A program made the translations under genes and the position numbers. The notes below the pieces were generated by a model. It had not been told where the DNA came from. It did not search any database and was given only the letters and a program-made list of their open reading frames with translations. Source: Diprion similis (Eukaryota > Arthropoda > Insecta > Hymenoptera > Diprionidae). Taken from it: a stretch of 64,000 bases of DNA. The stretch is taken from the NCBI RefSeq assembly GCF_021155765.1, contig NC_060112.1, forward strand, positions 7,068,001-7,132,000. The letters are read 5' to 3'. Below, piece after piece: positions 61,595 to 64,000 of the stretch. Positions within the stretch are counted from its first letter, which is position 1. Each line of letters begins with the position of its first letter.

Positions 61595-62350
61595 CAATAC
61601 GACACACCTCCTGACCTCACCGTCTCCAATTCGATCCATTTATTGATATGTTGTTGTTCCGGCTCCAAAACATTTTTCTGAATTTTTTTGATCGCAACCA
61701 TCAACATTTCCGACGATGGCAGTGAAATTTGCAAGTGAGAGCGAGTATGCTCCAACGATGAGTAAACTTCGAAGTCGCTTTGAATCGGTAAAAAGGAATC
61801 CTCAAACGCCACAATTACACTGCCTAATCCCCCGAGGCAATGGAGTTGTTTTTACTAAAAAACAGTCAACAACTGTAGAGTATCAGATCGTCATAGATTT
61901 TTGAAGAAATCTAAACGCGCCTAAGTCATTGACCAAATAAAATGTAAAACAACAGCACGTTGTTTTTGTTATTATTGTTCGAGTTTTTAATTCCTTTACA
62001 TATGTCCTCAATCACTTTTTTACCCATGACAGAATTTATTCTCCAGATTGACAGTCATCGTTGAAGTGTTTCGTCGAATAAAATTATTGAATAATTGAGA
62101 AAAAATATTAGAAAAATTCCGTCCATGTTTTCGGCATTGGGAGGGTGTTCTCCATCGGTGATAAAATATTCGTGAATTTTTTCAGAATTTACAAAATGAT
62201 GCAAATTTTCAAACTAAAAAATCTTATTCCTCAGAAAATGTTGGTCAAAGAAATCCGAAAAAATTGAGAAAAATGTTTCAGAGTTAGAACAACCACATAA
62301 CAATAAATAGATCGAATCGGAGACGGTGAGGTCTTCTGTATGATATTACA
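61595..62350. repeat. Inverted-repeat element, about 750 bp
   Basis: The left arm (about 61595-61740) and right arm (about 62200-62350) are diverged reverse complements sharing GACCTCACCGTCTCC, ATTCGATC, ATTTATTG and AACATTTTTCT. The middle carries overlapping open frames on both strands (61507-61812 minus, 61716-61904 plus) without recognisable similarity. I take these for by-products. No target-site duplication was resolved. Confidence 0.65.
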
Positions 62351-64000
62351 GGAGTGCAATTTGATCTACGTGTAATGAGAAATTCCTACAATTCCTCGTT
62401 ATGAGTACACAATACGCGCCTGAGACTTGGCAACCTAACAATCGTCGCTGTAACTTAACTATAGCAATGGGATTAGCATGACTGGATTAAAAAAACGAAC
62501 ATTTATTACAAATGAAAAAAAAAAATGCGTAAATTTTATAGGCATAGAAAATAAAATTCAGTTCATAATTTTACACAACTTATTTTTACATCTCATTATA
62601 TCGTACAATATCATAGTAAGAAAAAATAAAAAAAAAACTTTAAATAGGAAGCTTGATGAAACCGAGATTTATTCTTTCTCTATTTTGTGAATATAAACCG
62701 AAACGAATTACGAATCGAATAAATAATGATGAACCTGAAATCCTGATCTTTCTCTCACCACGTGATGTGCTGCAGCTAGTAACGCGTTCCTCGTTTCTTC
62801 TCTCCATTTGCTCCTCCTCGCCTCGATTCAAGTAAGCTACTCAGTAGCCTAAACTCCTGATCGTGGCGCCGCTTCTTCGTCTTCTTTAAATCGTTGTCGT
62901 CGTGGTTCGGGATATTTACCCCGGATGTTGTTATTCTTATTTTCTTCGTCTTGTTTTCTCTCTTTATTTTCAGTTTGCTCGTTTGTTTTTTTCATTTTTT
63001 CCCTATCGTGGCGCCGTTTGTTGACAATCTATTTCTGTCACCCTCGAGCTGCACGATCATTCGCACTTCCATTATTCTATGGTGAGCCGGATTTTATCAG
63101 ATCATCAATCTCGACTGGAGTCATCGGCTTCTCTTTTTTCTTTCTCTTTTCTCTTGTTGCAGTTCGTCTCCTGCAGCAGTAGCACGTTTCTGAATTTTAC
63201 AAACGCGAACTCGTTTCGCAAGCTTCCTGATTACTCATTGAGCGTTCCTGCTTCATCTTATTCTTCTTATTCGTCTTCTTCTTCTTCTTCCTTTTCTTCG
63301 TCGGAAACTCCCCTTTTCATGAATGACCGCGTATGTTAACATACTTCTATGGGCATAATAATTGTACAAGATTTTTTCTCTTCCTATTGGTTTAGTAAAA
63401 TTAGAAAGTTTAATCATATCTATTCCTCTTCTTCTTCTTTTTTTTTTTTTTTGTTTTCCACACTTGATCGAGGTGTGAAAAATTCCCATCACAAATTAAT
63501 AATAATTATAAAGAAAATAAAATATGACTAAAATAATATTAACGAGAGGAAAATCATGATTCCCTTTTGGTTTCTCTGCAATGGCCGCGGGGTCTGTATA
63601 TACTTTAAGTATAGGACTTACCTCCTCGAAGAATTCTCTAATAGCTCTCAGCCTACTCCGTGTGTATACCTATACCTATATCTTCGTATGTAGGCATCGG
63701 CAGGATAGGGTACAAGTTTCTTTTATGGTGACGTCATCGTTCGAACATGGCTAACATGGACCATCTCTCTCTCCCTCTAATACTGTACCTATACATATGA
63801 CAACTTACGGATACTTAGGGTTCCTACAAATGTTGTCATATACGATTCTATATATCCGTATACGTATATGTATATGCGGTGTGTAAATGACGCTGCGCCA
63901 CAACTGCAGCGCGTAGCATCGTATTACGCACACCCTATATATGTTTTCTATAGGCTGATGACCTTTACATATTTAACTAGGCCAGTGACACGGGCTCCGG
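62351..64000. other. Terminal stretch without a supportable gene
   Basis: AT-rich DNA with pyrimidine runs (TTC repeats near 63268-63300 and 63425-63450) and TATA-like palindromes near 63840-63880. Open frames here are serine/phenylalanine-rich products of TTC/TCT tracts. Confidence 0.4.

Noticed and set aside
61507..61904. Overlapping frames on both strands as possible genes
   Set aside because: They lie in an inverted-repeat element, lack a normal ATG on the minus strand (GTG start) and show no family similarity.
1..64000. tRNA, rRNA, CRISPR or bacterial-type operon
   Set aside because: Reading both strands I saw no cloverleaf with a GGTTCGAATCC-type arm, no rRNA core sequence and no regularly spaced repeat-spacer array.

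Overview
The window is animal nuclear DNA, almost certainly from an insect and most likely a hymenopteran. It is AT-rich and full of microsatellites. Its genes have several to many exons with short introns, and it carries insect-type genes: a PDGF/VEGF-related factor (Pvf), a yemanuclein/ubinuclein, a four-part GCNA and TTC17. The hymenopteran assignment is inference; the species cannot be named from the sequence. Exon models were built by hand from GT/AG sites with matching phases. For the six main genes every junction keeps frame and the summed coding length divides by three.

Layout. 1-17726: gene-poor, with microsatellites, at least six inverted-repeat (MITE-like) elements and islands of regulatory-looking sequence, including a TATA+Inr promoter near 11160-11200 with no recognisable coding gene downstream. 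17727-23875 (-): TTC17, 15 exons, complete. 23876-25003: shared upstream region of two divergent genes. 25004-28997 (+): GCNA-like protein with a disordered acidic region, SprT metalloprotease domain, zinc ribbon and HMG-box-like tail. 29615-37805 (+): ubinuclein/yemanuclein of the HIRA H3.3 chaperone complex. 37806-41490: long 3' UTR/intergenic AT-rich stretch. 41491-43286 (+): POC1 centriole WD40 protein. 43922-44329 (-): ATOX1-type copper chaperone, facing POC1 tail to tail. 45367-56517 (+): Pvf growth factor, five exons with an alternative C-terminus. Its 5.4 kb second intron holds a complete three-exon gene on the opposite strand (50458-53937), an uncharacterised protein with an NTF2-like look. 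57401-58030 (-): a tiny two-exon coiled-coil gene preceded by a second short ORF on the probable same transcript. 58100-64000: no firm gene, two promoter-like blocks, a 684 bp near-perfect palindrome with an 8 bp target-site duplication (60222-60905) and another inverted-repeat element (about 61595-62350).

The genes do not form a pathway. TTC17, POC1, GCNA, UBN, ATOX1 and Pvf act in cilia/actin, centrioles, DNA-protein crosslink repair in germ cells, histone deposition, copper delivery and receptor tyrosine kinase signalling. What the window shows best is dense arrangement: divergent promoters, overlapping 3' ends and a nested antisense gene. It also shows a heavy load of non-autonomous foldback elements in the intergenic DNA.
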